From Nocardioides sp. Kera G14 (GTDB taxonomy: Bacteria > Actinomycetota > Actinomycetes > Propionibacteriales > Nocardioidaceae), in the NCBI RefSeq assembly GCF_020715565.1, contig NZ_CP085839.1, positions 3,224,001-3,288,000 on the forward strand: 64,000 nucleotides of DNA. Direction: 5' to 3'. A program made the position numbers and the translations under genes. Below, piece by piece: positions 17,973-26,730 of the stretch; positions within the stretch are counted from its first letter, which is position 1; the number at the start of each line of letters is the position of its first letter. The notes beneath the pieces are model-generated. The model saw only the letters and a list, made by a program, of their open reading frames with translations, did not search any database and was not told where the DNA came from.

Positions 17973-20018
17973 GTGACCTCGCCCTACCCGCATCTCCTCG
18001 CTCCGCTCACCCTCGGCTCGGGCAGCGACGGCGTGACCCTCCGCAACCGCGTGGTCATGGGCTCGATGCACACCGGGCTCGAGGACCGACGCCTGGATCT
18101 GCCGAAGCTCGCCGCCTACTTCCGCGAGCGCGCGGCCGGCCAGACCGGACTGATCATCACGGGCGGCTATGCGCCCAACAAGCGCGGCTGGCTCAAGCCG
18201 TTCGCCTCCGAGATGACCTCCCGACTGCAGGCGATGCGGCACCGCCAGATCACCGGCGAGGTGCACGAGGAGGGCGGTGCGATCGCGCTGCAGGTGCTGC
18301 ACGCGGGCCGCTACGGCTACTCGCCGTTCAGCGTCAGCGCCTCGGCCACCAAGTCACCGATCACGCCGTTCCGTCCCTCCGCCCTCTCGACCAAGGGCGT
18401 CGACCACACGGCCACCCACTTCGCCACGTCGGTCGCACTGGCGAAGAAGGCCGGCTACGACGCGGTCGAGATCATGGGCTCGGAGGGCTACCTGATCAAC
18501 CAGTTCCTCGCCGAGCGGACCAACGAGCGCACCGACAGGTGGGGCGGGTCGGCGTACAACCGGATGCAGTTCCCGCTCGAGATCGTCCGCCGCGCGCGCG
18601 ACCTGGTCGGCGAGGGCTACCCGATCATCTACCGCATCTCCCTGATCGACCTCGTCGAGAACGGCCAGACCTGGGACGAGACGATCGACCTCGCGCACGC
18701 GCTGGAGGAGGCAGGCGTCACCGTCTTCAACACCGGCATCGGCTGGCACGAGGCACGGGTCCCCACGATCCTCACGCAGGTGCCGCGCGCCGCCTGGACC
18801 GACCTGACGTCGCGCCTGCGCACCGAGGTCTCGGTGCCCGTGTGCGCGTCGAACCGGATCAACACCCCCGAGCTCGCCGAGGAGGTCCTCGCGTCCGGCG
18901 GCGCGGACCTGGTCTCGATGGCCCGCCCGCTGCTCGCCGACCCGGCCTTCGCACAGAAGGCCGCGCAGGGCCGCGCCGACGAGATCAACACGTGCATCGC
19001 CTGCAACCAGGCCTGCCTCGACCACGTCTTCTCGAACCGGAAGGCCTCCTGCCTGGTCAACCCCCGCGCGGCGCACGAGACCGTGCTCGTCCTCTCCCCT
19101 GTGCGCACCCAGCGCACCGTCGCCGTCGTCGGTGCCGGTCCCGCGGGCCTCGCCGCCGCCGTCAGCGCGGCCGAGCGCGGCCTGAAGGTGACCCTCTTCG
19201 AGCGCTCGGAGCACCTCGGAGGGCAGTTCCGCTACGCAATGGAGGTCCCCGGCAAGGAGGACTTCCGCGAGACGCTGCGCTACTACACGCGTCGACTCGA
19301 GGTGCTCGGCGTCTCCGTGCAGCTCACGACCTCGCCCACAGTGGCCGAGCTGACCCGCTTCGACGACGTCATCGTCGCCACCGGCGTCACCCCGCGCATC
19401 CCCGGCATCAAGGGCGAGGACAGTCCCGGCGTCGTGACGTACGCCGACGTGCTGGCCGGTCGCGTCACGCCGGGGCGTCGCGTCGCGGTCATCGGTGCCG
19501 GCGGCATCGGCGTCGACATCTCCGTCGCGCTCACCCACGAGCCGGAGTCGCTCGAGGAGTGGAAGGCGCACTGGGGCGTCGCGGATCCGGAGACCCACCG
19601 CGGTGGCCTCGGCGAGCGCACCCCGCGCGAGCCCGCGCGCCAGGTGACCCTGCTCCAGCGGAAGACGACGCCGATCGGTCTCGGCCTCGGCAAGACGTCC
19701 GGCTGGGCGCACCGGGCCGTCCTGAAGCAGTCGGCCGTGCGGATGGTCAGCGGGGCGACGTACGACCTGATCGAGCCGCTCGAGACGGGCGAGCTCGCCG
19801 TGCACGTCACGGTCGCCACCGATCAGGGAAGCGAGCCGCAGACACTCACCGTCGACACGGTCGTGCTGTGCGCCGGACAGGAGTCCGTGCGCGACCTCTG
19901 GGACGAATTGGCGGAGGCAGGCGTGCCCGCGACGCTGATCGGCGGCGCCGACGTGGCGGCCGAGCTGGACGCCAAGCGGGCGATCAGGCAGGGCACCGAG
20001 GTCGCCGCCGCCCTCTGA
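17973..20018 (+). CDS. FAD/FMN-dependent oxidoreductase, 2,4-dienoyl-CoA reductase type
   Basis: A 681-residue enzyme. The N-terminal old-yellow-enzyme barrel spans about 1-335. A [4Fe-4S] cluster follows, formed by Cys341, Cys344, Cys348 and Cys360 (CXXCXXXC plus a fourth Cys). The C-terminal FAD/NAD(P) domains include VAVVGAGPAGLAAAVSAAER and VAVIGAGGIGVDISVAL. This is the architecture of FadH-type dienoyl-CoA reductase and trimethylamine dehydrogenase; in this lipid-gene context reduction of an unsaturated acyl-CoA is likely. It starts with GTG, apparently leaderless, and is divergent from the CoA-transferase. Confidence 0.87.
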   Translation: MTSPYPHLLAPLTLGSGSDGVTLRNRVVMGSMHTGLEDRRLDLPKLAAYFRERAAGQTGLIITGGYAPNKRGWLKPFASEMTSRLQAMRHRQITGEVHEEGGAIALQVLHAGRYGYSPFSVSASATKSPITPFRPSALSTKGVDHTATHFATSVALAKKAGYDAVEIMGSEGYLINQFLAERTNERTDRWGGSAYNRMQFPLEIVRRARDLVGEGYPIIYRISLIDLVENGQTWDETIDLAHALEEAGVTVFNTGIGWHEARVPTILTQVPRAAWTDLTSRLRTEVSVPVCASNRINTPELAEEVLASGGADLVSMARPLLADPAFAQKAAQGRADEINTCIACNQACLDHVFSNRKASCLVNPRAAHETVLVLSPVRTQRTVAVVGAGPAGLAAAVSAAERGLKVTLFERSEHLGGQFRYAMEVPGKEDFRETLRYYTRRLEVLGVSVQLTTSPTVAELTRFDDVIVATGVTPRIPGIKGEDSPGVVTYADVLAGRVTPGRRVAVIGAGGIGVDISVALTHEPESLEEWKAHWGVADPETHRGGLGERTPREPARQVTLLQRKTTPIGLGLGKTSGWAHRAVLKQSAVRMVSGATYDLIEPLETGELAVHVTVATDQGSEPQTLTVDTVVLCAGQESVRDLWDELAEAGVPATLIGGADVAAELDAKRAIRQGTEVAAAL

Positions 20019-20021
20019 GGC

Positions 20022-21368
20022 CTACTCGGCGGAGGCGGGAGCGCGCAGCTCCCGGATCAGTCGTTGGTAGGTCCGGAAGGAGTCCTTGGGCGTGCGGGTG
20101 AGGGTCGTGCGGTCGACATGGACGAGGCCGTACGGCGTGGTGAGGCCGTGCGCCCACTCCCAGGAGTCGAGCAGGCTCCAGGCGTAGTAGGCCTGGACGT
20201 CGACGCCCCGATGGACCGCCTCGGCGACAGCCTCGAGGTGCGCCTCGAGGTACTCCGAGCGCTCCTTGTCGTGGACGATGCCGTCGGCGTCGACCTCCTC
20301 GACCCACGAGGAGCCGGACTCGGTGATGACGATCGGCGGAAGCGCGGCCCGGAAGCGCGCCCGGAAGAGGACCAGCCATTCGCGCAGCGCGGTGGGGACG
20401 ACCGACCAGCCTGAGGCGGTCCGGGTGCGGCCCAGGAGCGGGACGAAGCGGAAGGGCATGTCGGAGCCCTCGTCGCCGGCCGCGACACGGATGGGGCTGT
20501 AGTAGTTGACCCCGTAGAAGTCGAGCGGCTGCCGGATGGTCGCCATGTCCCCGGGCTCGACGACGTCGTCGAGGAGCGGCGCGAGGTCGGCGGGGTAGCG
20601 GCCGAGCAGGATCGGCTCGAGGAACATGCCGTTCCACAGCGCGTCGAAGAGCTTGGTCGCACCGACATCCGCCTCGTCGTCGCTGGCCGGCCACATCGGC
20701 GCGTGGTTGTTGGCACAGCCGACGCTGGTCGCACCGGCGTTGCGCAGCTCGATCGCCGCCCGGCCGTGGGCGAGCAACAGGTGGTGCGTGACGGGCAGGA
20801 CGTCGAAGAAGAGCTTCCGCCCGGGCGCGTGCTCGCCGATCCCGTAGCCGAGCATCGCGATCACGTTCGGCTCGCTGATCGGGACCCAGTGCTTCACCCG
20901 GTCGGCGTACTTCTCACCGGCCAGGGCGGCGTACTCGGCCATCGCCTCGACGGTGCTGCGGTTGCGCCAGCCGCCGTCGTCCTCGAGCGCTTGGGGGAGG
21001 TCGAAGTGGTAGAGCGTCACCATCGGGTCGATGCCGGCCTCGAGCAGGTCGTCGATCAACCGGTCGTAGTGGTCGAAGCCGGCCTGGTTGACGCGGCCAC
21101 GGCCTTGGGGAAGCAGTCTCGGCCAGGAGAGCGAGAAGCGGTAGGAGTCGACACCGAGCTCACGCAGCAGCGCGATGTCCTCGGTCGTGCGGTGGTAGGA
21201 ACCGGCGCCGGTCTCGGGGGTCGAGGCGTCCGCGATGACGAGCGGACGGGCGGCGAACGACTCCCAGATCGAGGGGCCGCGGCCGTCCTCGGCGAGCGCT
21301 CCCTCGACCTGCAACGCCGCGGTGGCTGCGCCGAACGCGAAGCCGGTCGGGAGTTGTGGTGGGGGCAC
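20022..21368 (-). CDS. GH1 beta-glucosidase-like glycoside hydrolase
   Basis: A 448-residue GH1 enzyme. The N-terminal GFAFGAATAALQVEGA is typical. The acid/base region reads HWVPISEPNV rather than the usual NEP, and the nucleophile region reads VITESGSSW rather than TENG; both catalytic Glu are kept while both Asn are Ser. SLLDSWEWAHGL near the end is also family-typical. No signal peptide is seen, so it is probably cytoplasmic. The GTG at 21368 is the natural GH1 start. Only 15 bp separate it from the divergent pirin start, and the two share a palindromic -10. Confidence 0.88.
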   Translation of the reverse strand: MPPPQLPTGFAFGAATAALQVEGALAEDGRGPSIWESFAARPLVIADASTPETGAGSYHRTTEDIALLRELGVDSYRFSLSWPRLLPQGRGRVNQAGFDHYDRLIDDLLEAGIDPMVTLYHFDLPQALEDDGGWRNRSTVEAMAEYAALAGEKYADRVKHWVPISEPNVIAMLGYGIGEHAPGRKLFFDVLPVTHHLLLAHGRAAIELRNAGATSVGCANNHAPMWPASDDEADVGATKLFDALWNGMFLEPILLGRYPADLAPLLDDVVEPGDMATIRQPLDFYGVNYYSPIRVAAGDEGSDMPFRFVPLLGRTRTASGWSVVPTALREWLVLFRARFRAALPPIVITESGSSWVEEVDADGIVHDKERSEYLEAHLEAVAEAVHRGVDVQAYYAWSLLDSWEWAHGLTTPYGLVHVDRTTLTRTPKDSFRTYQRLIRELRAPASAE

Positions 21369-21370
21369 GA

Positions 21371-21380
21371 GACAATTGTC
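21371..21380. promoter_or_regulatory. Palindromic -10 shared by divergent GH1 and pirin genes
   Basis: GACAATTGTC is a perfect palindrome. Read on the plus strand, GACAAT ends 7 nt before the pirin GTG (21384). Read on the minus strand, GACAAT ends 6 nt before the GH1 GTG (21368). Both spacings fit leaderless initiation, and the two -35 regions must lie inside the opposite coding sequences. Confidence 0.5.
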
Positions 21381-21383
21381 GTC

Positions 21384-22034
21384 GTGACTGTCGAGATCCG
21401 CCGAAGTTCCGCGAGATTCCAGGAGTTGGTCCCAGGTCGTGCGACCTGGCACTCGCTGTCGTTCGGTGCCTACTACGACCCGGAGCGGACCGCCATCGGG
21501 ACGATGGTCTGCCACGACGAGCACCTCCTCGCCACCGGCGAGGGCTTCACCGAGCACGCCCACGAGGGTGTCGACATCGTGACCTACGTGGTCTCGGGAG
21601 CCCTCGCGCACTCGGACTCGCTCGGGTCCTCCGGCGTGCTGGAGGCCGGCGAGCTCGGTTGGCTCCGTGCCTCCTCGGCCGTGCGGCACTCGGAGATCGC
21701 TGCGGCGCCCGCGACCCGCTTCGTGCAGGTGTGGTTGCAGCAGTACGACGGCGAGCCGGCCTGGCAGCGCATCGAGGGCGGTCGGCTGTCGCTGCCCGGT
21801 GGTTCGCTCGAGGTCGTCAGGCTCGGGGCCGGCGAGACTGCGTCGCTGCCGGCCGGTGGCCTCGTCCACGTCTTCGTGGCCTCCGGTGCCCTCCTGCGCA
21901 ACTCCCTCGCGGAGCCGCTCTCGGCCGGCGACGCACTGCTTCTCGACAGCGAGCCGGCGCGCGAGGTCGGTGCGGCTGTGCCGACCACCCTGCTGGTCTG
22001 GACACTTGCGGCCCTCCCCGCGTCGGAAGGCTGA
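21384..22034 (+). CDS. Pirin family protein (cupin)
   Basis: A 216-residue pirin. The conserved metal-site region FTEHAHEGVDIVTYVVSG lies near residue 55 and HSDSLG follows. Pirins are iron-binding cupins; bacterial members can act as quercetin dioxygenases or regulators. The role here is unknown. The GTG at 21384 is chosen because pirins typically begin with this TVEIRR sequence. It is divergent from GH1 with a 15-bp gap and is followed after 52 nt by the LuxR-type gene. Confidence 0.85.
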   Translation: MTVEIRRSSARFQELVPGRATWHSLSFGAYYDPERTAIGTMVCHDEHLLATGEGFTEHAHEGVDIVTYVVSGALAHSDSLGSSGVLEAGELGWLRASSAVRHSEIAAAPATRFVQVWLQQYDGEPAWQRIEGGRLSLPGGSLEVVRLGAGETASLPAGGLVHVFVASGALLRNSLAEPLSAGDALLLDSEPAREVGAAVPTTLLVWTLAALPASEG

Positions 22035-22086
22035 GGATTCAGCGGAAATGCCGCGCAGAGGCGCGCATTTACCTACGCTCCTTCCA

Positions 22087-23097
22087 GTGAACACGACAGC
22101 GCCGTACCTCACCCTGCCGCGGCCCACGTCGTTCTATCGCGGAGGTCTGGCTGACGCTTGGGGCGTCATGCGTACCGGCCGTCTGGGCAGCGCCTGGCGC
22201 GTGCTCGTCGCCGTCGACCCGACGACGCTGGAGCCGACGCAGCGCGCCCAGCACGGCACCCTGCTGCTCACCTGCCAGCTCGCGGTCGGCGAGGTCGACG
22301 CCGCCTCCGGCACCGCGGCAGCGCTCGCGGCGCTGCCTGAGGTCGACGCCGGGGCGGTCACCGCCATCCAGCTCGCCCAGGGCGAGCTCGCCACCGCCCT
22401 CGGCGACCACGAGACCGCCCTCCGCCACTTCGAAGCCGCCGGTACGTCGGCCGGTGCGGACGATCCCGACCTGGAGCCCTGGCGCTCCGGCGCCGCCGTC
22501 GCCTCGGTGCGCACCGGTGACCGCACCCGTGCCGTCGAGCTGGCCCGCGAGGAGCTCTCCCACGCCGAGGAGTCCGTCGACCTGCACAGGCTCGCCGTGT
22601 CCCTGCGCACCCTCGGCACCGTCGACCCGTCCGTCGACCCCATCCGCACGCTCCAGCGTGCGCTCGGTCTCGCCCGGCACACCGACGACCTGCGCCTCAT
22701 CGCCCAGATCAGCACCGACCTCGCCGGCCTGATGCTCCTCACCTCGAACGAGGCCGGCCGCGACGAGCTGCTCGAGCTGCTCCGTCCGGCCGAGGCCTTC
22801 GCCGCGACCGAGGGACTGCGACCGCTGCAGGGCCGGGTCTCCCGACTCCTCGAGCGAGTGGCGCCCGACGGTGACGGAGGGGGTGACGGTGCGGCTGTCG
22901 GCGTACCGGCACTGGAACAGCTGACCAGCGCCGAGCAGCGAGTCGCACGGCTCGCCGCCAACGGCATGAGCAACCGCGAGATCGCCCACCAGCTCGCCGT
23001 CACGGTCAAGGGTGTCGAGTGGCACCTGTCCCGGGTCTACCGCAAGCTCGGCATCGGCTCGCGCACGAGCCTCGGCTCGATGCTCGACGCCGGCTGA
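22087..23097 (+). CDS. LuxR-type regulator with helical/TPR-like N-terminus
   Basis: A 336-residue protein. The C-terminal LuxR helix-turn-helix (about 275-336) reads LTSAEQRVARLAANGMSNRE then VEWHLSRVYRKLGI. The N-terminal 260 residues are Ala/Leu-rich helices like TPR repeats, without a Walker A site, so it resembles the C-terminal end of LAL regulators without the ATPase part. The GTG start has TACGCT (22074-22079) 7 nt upstream, so it is probably leaderless. Targets are unknown; pirin, GH1 and gabD are neighbours. Confidence 0.82.
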   Translation: MNTTAPYLTLPRPTSFYRGGLADAWGVMRTGRLGSAWRVLVAVDPTTLEPTQRAQHGTLLLTCQLAVGEVDAASGTAAALAALPEVDAGAVTAIQLAQGELATALGDHETALRHFEAAGTSAGADDPDLEPWRSGAAVASVRTGDRTRAVELAREELSHAEESVDLHRLAVSLRTLGTVDPSVDPIRTLQRALGLARHTDDLRLIAQISTDLAGLMLLTSNEAGRDELLELLRPAEAFAATEGLRPLQGRVSRLLERVAPDGDGGGDGAAVGVPALEQLTSAEQRVARLAANGMSNREIAHQLAVTVKGVEWHLSRVYRKLGIGSRTSLGSMLDAG

Positions 23098-23112
23098 GCG
23101 CACGCAGACGAA

Positions 23113-23139
23113 CAGGGGCCCGACGATGTCGGGCCCCTG
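23113..23139. terminator. Strong bidirectional hairpin terminator
   Basis: CAGGGGCCCGAC (23113-23124) pairs perfectly with GTCGGGCCCCTG (23128-23139) around a 3-nt loop. It ends the LuxR-type gene on the plus strand. On the minus strand it would end the candidate small RNA. Confidence 0.75.
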
Positions 23140-23264
23140 CCGGCTCCTGCCCTCGCCGGGCAAAGGGGGGGTCTGCCCGATGAAAGCGGAGCGGGCCCCA
23201 GTCTGCATGGGGTCAGACGTGGGGCCCTGGTCGAAAAGCGGAGTGCTCCCTCCTCAAGTCGACT
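23113..23264 (-). ncRNA. Candidate small RNA with C-rich hairpin loops (6C-like)
   Basis: On the minus strand a promoter TTCGAC (23300-23295), 18-bp spacer, TAAGGT (23276-23271) predicts a start near 23264. The transcript would fold into a long hairpin (arms 23227-23220 plus 23218-23214 with 23205-23193, loop ACCCCATG) and a second hairpin (23179-23174 with 23162-23157) whose loop carries seven C in a row, then the perfect terminator at 23139-23113. Two C-rich loops followed by a terminator is the design of the actinobacterial 6C RNA. Only one loop has six or more C, so the family call is tentative. Confidence 0.5.
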
Positions 23265-23330
23265 CTCCCCACCTTACGTCACGAGGAACCCGCTGTCGAA
23301 GGAAAGGTGGCGAGTGGCAGGCTTACGGAT

Positions 23331-24785
23331 ATGACCGGTATGGACCTCGTCTCAGGCAGGACTGGACTCTTCATCAACGGCGAGTGGCGCGATGCCGAAG
23401 GGGGCGAGTCCTTCGCGGTCTACGACCCCGCGGATGCCTCCGTCCTGGCCCGCGTCGCGGACGGCAGTACCAATGACGTGATCGACGCGCTCGACGCCGC
23501 CGTGGCCGCCCAGGCCTCCTGGGCGGCGAGCGCTCCGCGCGATCGGGGCGAGATCCTGCGCAAGGCCTTCGAGCTGATCAACGCGCGGGCCGACGACTTC
23601 GCCGAGCTGATGAGCCTGGAGATGGGCAAGCCCGTCGCCGAGGCCAAGGGCGAGGTGACGTACGGCAACGAGTTCTTCCGGTGGTTCAGCGAGGAGGCCG
23701 TACGGATCCACGGCCGCTGGATGAACAACCCCGCCGGCACGTCGCGGCTGCTCACGATCCGCAAGCCCGTCGGGCCCTGTTACTTCATCACGCCGTGGAA
23801 CTTCCCGCTCGCCATGGGCACCCGCAAGATCGGTCCCGCCATCGCAGCCGGCTGCACCATGGTCGTGAAGCCGGCCGAGCTGACGCCCCTGACGATGCTG
23901 GCGCTGGCCGACGTCCTCACCGAGGCCGGACTCCCCGCCGGCGTACTCAACGTTGTTCCGACCACGTCGGCAGCCGACCAGTCGAAGGCGATCATGGCCG
24001 ACGACCGGCTGCGCAAGGTCTCCTTCACCGGTTCCACTCCCGTGGGCAAGCTGCTCGTGAAGCAGTCGGCCGACCAGCTCCAGCGGGTCTCGATGGAGCT
24101 CGGCGGCAACGCGCCGTTCCTCGTCTTCGAGGACGCCGACCTCGACGCGGCCGTCGAGGGCGCGATGCTCGCCAAGATGCGCAACATGGGTGAGGCGTGC
24201 ACGGCGGCCAACCGCTTTCTCGTGCACTCCTCCGTCGCGGCGGAGTTCGGCGAGAAGCTCGCCGAGCGGATGGGCGCGCTGCGGGTCGGCCGCGGCCAGG
24301 ACGACGGCGTCGACGTCGGCCCCCTCATCGAGGAGAAGGCTGTCGACTCCGTCAGCCAGCTCGTCACCGATGCCGTCCACGACGGCGCGAAGGTGCTGAC
24401 CGGCGGCAACGCTCCCGACGGGCCGGGCTACTTCTACAACCCGACCGTGCTGCTCGATGTGCACCCCGAGTCCGAGATCAACAGCCAAGAGATCTTCGGC
24501 CCGGTCGCGGCCATCGCCACCTTCGACACGGAGGAGCAGGCGATCTCGCGCGCCAATGACACCGAGTACGGCCTCGCGTCCTACGCCTACACCCGCGACC
24601 TCGCCCGGACGATCCGTCTGGCCGAGCAGCTCGAGTACGGCATGGTCGGCGTCAACACCGGCCTGATCTCCAACCCCGCCGCCCCCTTCGGCGGCATGAA
24701 GCAGAGTGGCTTCGGCCGCGAAGGGGGCTTCGAGGGGATCGAGGAGTATCTCGAGACGACCTACGTCTCGCTCCCGCCGTTCTGA
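23331..24785 (+). CDS. gabD: Succinate-semialdehyde dehydrogenase (aldehyde dehydrogenase family)
   Basis: A 484-residue NAD(P)-dependent aldehyde dehydrogenase. ITPWNFPLAMGTRKIGPA is at about 150, ELGGNAPFLVFEDADLDAAV carries the catalytic Glu, and the catalytic Cys is in NMGEACTAANRF near residue 286. The C-terminus PFGGMKQSGFGREGG resembles GabD, which makes succinate from succinic semialdehyde. The ATG at 23331 is chosen; an in-frame GTG at 23307 would add 8 residues. The stop codon abuts that of the convergent helicase with no intervening base. Confidence 0.87.
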   Translation: MTGMDLVSGRTGLFINGEWRDAEGGESFAVYDPADASVLARVADGSTNDVIDALDAAVAAQASWAASAPRDRGEILRKAFELINARADDFAELMSLEMGKPVAEAKGEVTYGNEFFRWFSEEAVRIHGRWMNNPAGTSRLLTIRKPVGPCYFITPWNFPLAMGTRKIGPAIAAGCTMVVKPAELTPLTMLALADVLTEAGLPAGVLNVVPTTSAADQSKAIMADDRLRKVSFTGSTPVGKLLVKQSADQLQRVSMELGGNAPFLVFEDADLDAAVEGAMLAKMRNMGEACTAANRFLVHSSVAAEFGEKLAERMGALRVGRGQDDGVDVGPLIEEKAVDSVSQLVTDAVHDGAKVLTGGNAPDGPGYFYNPTVLLDVHPESEINSQEIFGPVAAIATFDTEEQAISRANDTEYGLASYAYTRDLARTIRLAEQLEYGMVGVNTGLISNPAAPFGGMKQSGFGREGGFEGIEEYLETTYVSLPPF

Positions 24786-26543
24786 TCAGTCCTTGCGGCG
24801 GGGCTTCCGGGCCGGGCGGTCCTGGAAGCGCTCGCCGGTACGGCGGTTGGGCGCACCGCGGTCGGGGGCGAGCTCGATCAGCTTGCCGCTGATCCGGGTC
24901 TGGGCGAGTGCATCGAAGACCTCCTGGGGGAGGTCGGCGGGCAGCTCGACGACGCTGAAGTCGGGGCGGATCGAGATGTTGCCGAAGTCGGCACGACGCA
25001 GCCCACCCTCGTTGGCGAGCGCGCCGACGATCATGCGCGGCTCGACCTTGTGGCGCTTGCCGACCTGGATCTTGTACGACGCCATCGGCTGTCCGTCCCC
25101 GCGATCGTTCGTGCGGGCGGCCCCAGCCCGGTTCGAGCGCTCGCCGCGCTCGCTGTTGCGGTCGTCGCGGTCCCGGCTCTGACGCTGCGGGCGCACCGGC
25201 TCGGGCTCGAGCAGGAGCGGCTCCTCACCGTGGAGCATCGCGGCGAGGGCGGCGGCGACCTCGAGCTCGGGAACGTCGTTCTCGGAGACGTAGTGGGCGA
25301 CGACGTCGCGGAAGAAGGAGATCTTCTCCTTCTCGGCCAGCACGTTGGTGATGCCCTCGTCGAAGCGGTTGAGGCGGGTCGCGTTGACCTCGTCGACGGA
25401 CGGCAGTTGCATCTCGGCCGGCGTCGAGCGGGTGTGCTTCTCGATCGCCTTGAGCAGCCAGCGCTCACGCGGGGTGACGAAGGAGATCGCGTCACCACTG
25501 CGGCCGGCGCGGCCGGTGCGGCCGATCCGGTGGACGTAGGACTCGACGTCCGTGGGGAGGTCGTAGTTCACGACGTGGCTGATCCGCTCGACGTCGAGAC
25601 CACGGGCCGCGACGTCGGTCGCGACGAGGATGTCGAGCGAGCCGTCCTTGAGCTGGTTGACCGTCTTCTCGCGCTGGTTCTGCGCGATGTCGCCGTTGAT
25701 CGCGGCGGCGGCGTACCCGCGGGCGCGGAGCTTCTCGGCGAGGGTGTCCGTCTCGGACTTGGTGCGCGCGAAGACGATCATCGCCTCGAAGTTCTCGACC
25801 TCGAGGATGCGGGTGAGCGCGTCCAGCTTCTGCGGGTAGCTCACCATCAGGTAGCGCTGGGTGATGTTCGCGGCGGTGGCGGTCTTGGACTTGACCTGCA
25901 CCTCCTTGGGGTTGCGGAGGTACTGCCCCGTGAGCGCCTTGATCTGGCGCGGCATCGTCGCGGAGAAGAGGGCGACCTGCTTCTCCTCGGGCGTCGTCGC
26001 AAGGATGGTCTCGATGTCCTCGGCGAAGCCCATCGACAGCATCTCGTCGGCCTCGTCGAGGACGAGGAAGCGCAGCTCGGAGAGGTCGAGCGTGCCCTTG
26101 TCGAGGTGGTCCATGATGCGGCCGGGGGTGCCGACGACGATGTGGACGCCGCGCTTCAGGGCGGTCAGCTGCGGACCGTACGCCGAGCCGCCGTAGATCG
26201 GCAGCACGCGGATGTTGGGCAGCTGGGCGGCGTACTTCTCGAAGGCCTCGCACACCTGGATCGCGAGCTCACGCGTGGGAGCCAGCACGAGCGCCTGCGG
26301 GCGCTTGGTCTCGTAGGGGTCGAGGTTGGAGAGGACCGGCAGCGCGAAGGCGGCGGTCTTGCCGGTGCCGGTCTGGGCCAGGCCGACGACATCGCGGCCC
26401 TCGAGGAGGAGGGGGATCGTGGCTGCCTGGATGGGGCTGGGGGTCTCGTAGCCCACGGCGCGGAGGCCGGCGAGCACACCCTCGGAGAGGCCGAGGTCGT
26501 TGAAGGTGATCGTCTCAGTCACCGGGGAAGTTTCGTCATTCAC
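24786..26543 (-). CDS. deaD: DEAD-box ATP-dependent RNA helicase (DeaD/CsdA-like)
   Basis: A 585-residue helicase. The Q motif and AQTGTGKT (motif I, near residue 58), VLDEADEML (motif II), SAT (III) and HRIGRTGRAGRSGD (VI) are all present. The C-terminal part has a DbpA-type RNA-binding domain (about 490-565) followed by a basic Arg/Lys tail (RPARKPRRKD). It unwinds structured RNA, probably in ribosome assembly or mRNA turnover. The GTG start has TAGTCT (26556-26551) 7 nt upstream, which suggests leaderless initiation. Confidence 0.92.
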   Translation of the reverse strand: MNDETSPVTETITFNDLGLSEGVLAGLRAVGYETPSPIQAATIPLLLEGRDVVGLAQTGTGKTAAFALPVLSNLDPYETKRPQALVLAPTRELAIQVCEAFEKYAAQLPNIRVLPIYGGSAYGPQLTALKRGVHIVVGTPGRIMDHLDKGTLDLSELRFLVLDEADEMLSMGFAEDIETILATTPEEKQVALFSATMPRQIKALTGQYLRNPKEVQVKSKTATAANITQRYLMVSYPQKLDALTRILEVENFEAMIVFARTKSETDTLAEKLRARGYAAAAINGDIAQNQREKTVNQLKDGSLDILVATDVAARGLDVERISHVVNYDLPTDVESYVHRIGRTGRAGRSGDAISFVTPRERWLLKAIEKHTRSTPAEMQLPSVDEVNATRLNRFDEGITNVLAEKEKISFFRDVVAHYVSENDVPELEVAAALAAMLHGEEPLLLEPEPVRPQRQSRDRDDRNSERGERSNRAGAARTNDRGDGQPMASYKIQVGKRHKVEPRMIVGALANEGGLRRADFGNISIRPDFSVVELPADLPQEVFDALAQTRISGKLIELAPDRGAPNRRTGERFQDRPARKPRRKD

Positions 26544-26668
26544 TCCACAAGACTAGTTCCGGTGGGGTATGGCGCAAGATTCCCCGACTCAGGTGGAGCG
26601 TCGCGGGCGCGTATGTCGGCACGTCGACCCTCCCAGTGGGGCGAAATGTCCCGAATCAGGCGGAATAG

Positions 26669-26697
26669 TTGTGGCGCTGTGGGGAACGATGTACCTT
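26669..26697 (+). promoter_or_regulatory. Sigma-70-type promoter of the 38-aa protein gene
   Basis: TTGTGG (26669-26674), a 17-bp spacer and TACCTT (26692-26697) form a near-ideal promoter. It predicts a start near 26704 and a 27-nt leader that carries the strong AGGAGGTG ribosome site (26716-26723). Confidence 0.6.
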
Positions 26698-26730
26698 GGT
26701 GAACACAAGGTGAACAGGAGGTGGATAACC

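Noticed and set aside
23157..23227. Plus-strand riboswitch in the gabD leader
   Set aside because: The hairpins fit no riboswitch I know, and the minus strand has a promoter, C-rich loops and a terminator, which explain them better.
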